Shown here one piece after another: positions 60,966 through 64,000 of a stretch of 64,000 nt of DNA (position 1 is its first letter; each line of letters opens with the position of its first letter). The stretch lies in contig CAMQGK010000110.1 in assembly GCA_947000775.1 (NCBI GenBank), positions 20,045,501 through 20,109,500 on the forward strand, read 5' to 3'. The stretch is from Pterois miles. Its lineage: Eukaryota > Chordata > Actinopteri > Perciformes > Scorpaenidae. The translations under genes and the position numbers were made by a program. The notes below the pieces were generated by a model. That model had not been told where the DNA came from, ran no database searches, and saw nothing but the letters and a program-made list of their open reading frames with translations.

Positions 60966-62019
60966 TTAGATCCCACGATTCTTGCGTGATTTTGTGACAT
61001 TGCTAGAATCCAGCTGCCGTGCGGGGTACACCATGCTTGATCAGTTCTGCAGTTTTTAAAGAAAGATTGTTTTAGTTTTATAAACAACTGTCTAGTCTAA
61101 GTTTAAAAAAACACTTTTTATTCATGAGACATTTTCATTAAATATAAACTAGTTAAATCAACAGAGGTAATACAAGGTGATTGAGAAATTAAACATTAGG
61201 TAAGAATAAGCTAAAAACTGACTGAAATCTTTGTCCCCTCACCTGTTTGTACTGATGTGCTGAGACAACTTGGCTACCTTATTACTAAAACAGTTTTATA
61301 TTTAGTTTTACTGAGCTATTTTCCAACTATTTATTGACATTCTTGTTGTATTTTACATGCACCTGTGCAGCACATTGTAGGTTTTGAGAGGTGTTAAATA
61401 AAGTTTACATACGTACCTACTAACAACAGTCTTTGCACTAAAACTCAAACATTGAAATGCATATCACAGGCTATTTGTACTCTTACAAAAAAGCGCCTCC
61501 ACATAACCAACGCATGCTTACATCTTGTCATTTCTCCCTACACATGCAGTCTCTCGTCGCTAATCTCATTGAACACAATGAGCCAAACAGGCCTCTGCAG
61601 ATCACTAGCAGAGCACAGCCACTTCAGGTCTGTGCCCACATTAATAAATGCTAGTACAGACAGCAACCATGGCCTGCGGCTTTTGATTCTTACTTTCTTT
61701 TTATACAGTATATATATATCATCTCAGTAGGTGATGCAGTTTGGCTGCTAAATCGACTGGTCATTAGTGTTTGCGAATTGGCATGTGTTTAAAAAGAGCA
61801 GTTCATGATTGATTTTATTTAAAAACCGAAGCTAAACCAGAGCCATATTCGTTGTTATGTCAAGAAATATGCATATGAGTCGTTTAGCTTTTCCTTTTAA
61901 ATGAAAACAAAGCTGAAAAAAATATGCTGAAATAAATTTACAACAGTAACAGTTATATTCATATGGCAAACAACAAATCAGTGGGTTCAACCAAATTGTA
62001 TTTTAGCGTATATGTAGTC

Positions 62020-62560
62020 TGAAGCCAGAGCATTTAACAGGAGAGATGACAGTCTGTCGGGAGGGAAACAAAGAGCAGAGCGGCTAATGTTGGCGTGAAG
62101 CTTGGCAATGATTAAACTGGTCTTGAGTCAGGACTTAAACATTAATGCCCACGACAAACTTCTCATTTCTCATCATCTCAAATCATTTTATCAGTAGCTG
62201 CCGTAGGAAATCAGCCTGTGCTATAAAATCTACCAGCTTCATCATAACCTTCATCTGCCCGTGCCGACGTTTTTAACCCCTACCGTTTCCTAACTTGTAA
62301 ATCAGCCCCATTCCCCCGATCCACCTCCACATGTCACCCCCTGTTGGAAGCAATCACTCACCGTTGAGGTGTTTCACACAGATTTGTTGCCAATTTGTTG
62401 CTTTCCAGTGGAAAAAGTAAATGTAATAATGAGGGGGGAGAAATTCATTAAACATGTGTATGAAATACTTTTCAAGTGTGAGAGGAAGATTCATTGGGAT
62501 GTTCATACGGCGCATAATCATGCCTCCGTCTGCTCAGCCTGCGACGGCATAAAACATTTA
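62020..62560. promoter_or_regulatory. Candidate conserved regulatory block
   Basis: Long complex sequence without repeats: GCAATGATTAAACTGG near 62105, AAACATTAATGCCC near 62137, AAATGTAATAATGAGG near 62418, ATTCATTAAACATG near 62442 and CATACGGCGCATAATCATGC near 62503. No protein-like frame. It is followed by a CT-rich run (about 62585-62690). Confidence 0.35.
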
Positions 62561-62689
62561 ATCTGGGATGAACACTTTCTGTCGCTTCTCTCTCTCTTTG
62601 GACCCCCTCCCTCTAAACGCCCCCCTTTCCTCCCCCCGCTACCCTCTATCTTCCTTTCTCCCTCTCTCTCCCTCTCTCTCGATCTCTCT

Positions 62690-63130
62690 CTGTGACTGCC
62701 AGAAACCACAATCATAAAATTATTAAAATGCTGTTTGGCTGCCATTAATCAGTGGTGGTGATAAATCCTCGTGTGGGAAGTGACAGAGCATTAGTCACAT
62801 ACCTCTTGGCCTCAACAGACAGAGAATAATGAGCCACGAGCCGGACCGGGTCAATCATAAACTCATCAAATGCGTCATTTAATTTCTTCATTTAGACAAA
62901 CACAATTTGTTTATGGGAAAGATATCAGGTGTTGTGGAATGAGAAACGGCGCTGAAACGGCGGTACATTAATCAGGGCTTGATTACACGCGACTCTGCGG
63001 TTGTTTATCCTAATTTCATTCATTTCCATCAACAAAGCAAACACAGACGAACACAGCCATTAGTGATGGTTGGGGATGGCACAATTACAGCCTCGTATTA
63101 AATAAAGTGATGATGAATGGTCCAATACAA
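62690..63130. promoter_or_regulatory. Candidate conserved regulatory block (strong)
   Basis: About 440 bp of repeat-free, GC-balanced sequence with clustered motifs: CACAATCATAAAATTATTAA near 62706, GCTGCCATTAATCAG near 62738, GGTCAATCATAAACTCATC near 62849, GTCATTTAATTTC near 62874, GTACATTAATCAGGGCTTGATTA near 62963 and CACAATTACAGCC near 63079. The texture is that of deeply conserved vertebrate non-coding elements. Conservation is untested. Confidence 0.42.
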
Positions 63131-63586
63131 ACTAAAACAAAGGGGTTTTTATTACTTCAATTCCATCCCAGCCCTCGCCTTCCTGTGTGCGTCTATGGAG
63201 CCATGCTGCTGTGAAAGGCGAGAAGAAGCCGTTTCAACTTTGCTATTAGGAGGAAGCCGGATTGATGAGAGAAAAAAGGGAAAAAAAAAAATCGAAATTT
63301 TGAAAGAAGTATTGACTCCTTTGAAATGACAGTTGGTTATATACATGTATGATAGCAAAAGACAGCCTTGTCCATGAGAACTTCTGTTACAGACACATTT
63401 CTAATTGAATCAGTGGGTGAGCTCCTAATAAAAGCAGCTAAACCCGTGAACATAACACAAAAAAAAGAAAAAAAAATCGCATGTATACTTCATTTACCTA
63501 CATACACACAGACACTGAAGCGTACTTGCACCCCAAACACACACACAGCAGCTGATAAAGATGAAGAAAGTAACCGCGACGTCAGA

Positions 63587-63611
63587 TTTTTTTTTTTTTT
63601 TTTTTTTTTTT
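63587..63611. repeat. Poly-T tract
   Basis: 25 consecutive T following GTCAGA. Confidence 0.9.
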
Positions 63612-64000
63612 GATCATGTGCGTTTGCAGCTTGTTGATGCAGTTCAGCAGGCAGGCTACAGAACTGCAAGGAGTATCTGGCTTTTTCTCCATGCCGCTGA
63701 CTTTCAGCCATAACAACCCCCAACACGGACTTAAATAGAGCTGTGAAATTAACCATGTCTAATTGCATGATGTGACATTTATTTCTTTATATATTCACAT
63801 GTAGTACATCCAGGGAACCTTAAAGCAATAGCTGGACACTTTGAGAAATACGCTTATTTGCTTTCTTGCCTCATCCTGGCCAAGAAATAGCTTGGCACAT
63901 AACCCGCTGTGAAACACAACTTGTTGTTTTTACACTTAGTTTTCTGTACAGATTATAAAAAGAGAGTTAATTAGTGAGCTTTAAGTGCTGGTAGGCAGAT

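Overview
This window is nuclear DNA from a ray-finned fish, most likely a percomorph teleost. It has exons with GT/AG splice sites separated by multi-kilobase introns, many long (CA)n/(GT)n and (GA)n microsatellites, and dispersed repeats of types common in teleost genomes. There are no operons, prokaryotic-style genes or CRISPR arrays.

Two protein-coding genes can be recognised, both on the minus strand. At the left, 1 to about 7.6 kb holds the 5' part of mlf1 (myeloid leukemia factor 1): a GC-rich promoter, coding exon 1 (7331-7377) and coding exon 2 (6225-6387). Its remaining exons must lie left of the window. About 1.1 kb upstream of mlf1, in the same orientation, rsrc1 (arginine/serine-rich coiled-coil 1, an SR-related splicing factor) ends. 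Its last four coding exons are at 32804-32875, 15030-15136, 12131-12238 and 8783-8875. The splice phases join into one frame of about 125 residues ending in the diagnostic C-terminus RQERLMGSPV(T). The RS-domain exons were not found and should lie right of the window, so the last 31 kb is one incomplete intron. RSRC1 followed by MLF1 is also the human 3q25 order, so the identities and the synteny support each other.

More than 99% of the window is non-coding. It contains: (i) transposon-derived repeats: a decayed Tc1-like transposase copy (about 9.84-10.87 kb), a TTAA-ended piggyBac-like MITE (1312-1838), a hAT-like MITE (42262-42732), a scattered family of short hAT-like MITEs, a family near 3.35, 28.9, 29.7 and 60.7 kb whose copies carry a CTCF-like motif, and LINE/SINE-like tails; (ii) about a dozen microsatellites; (iii) about 16 blocks of complex, repeat-free, homeodomain-motif-rich intron DNA that look like developmental cis-regulatory elements. 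Blocks of type (iii) fit the known setting: in human, RSRC1 neighbours the homeobox gene SHOX2, and long introns of such bystander genes often host the enhancers of the developmental gene. Conservation could not be tested here.

Two stretches (55.45-55.67 kb and 60.26-60.45 kb) have composition that suggests consensus or assembly error. I found no sign of a novel multi-gene system. The points most worth checking are the regulatory-element content of the rsrc1 introns, two exact CTCF consensus matches, and the CTCF-motif-bearing repeat family.
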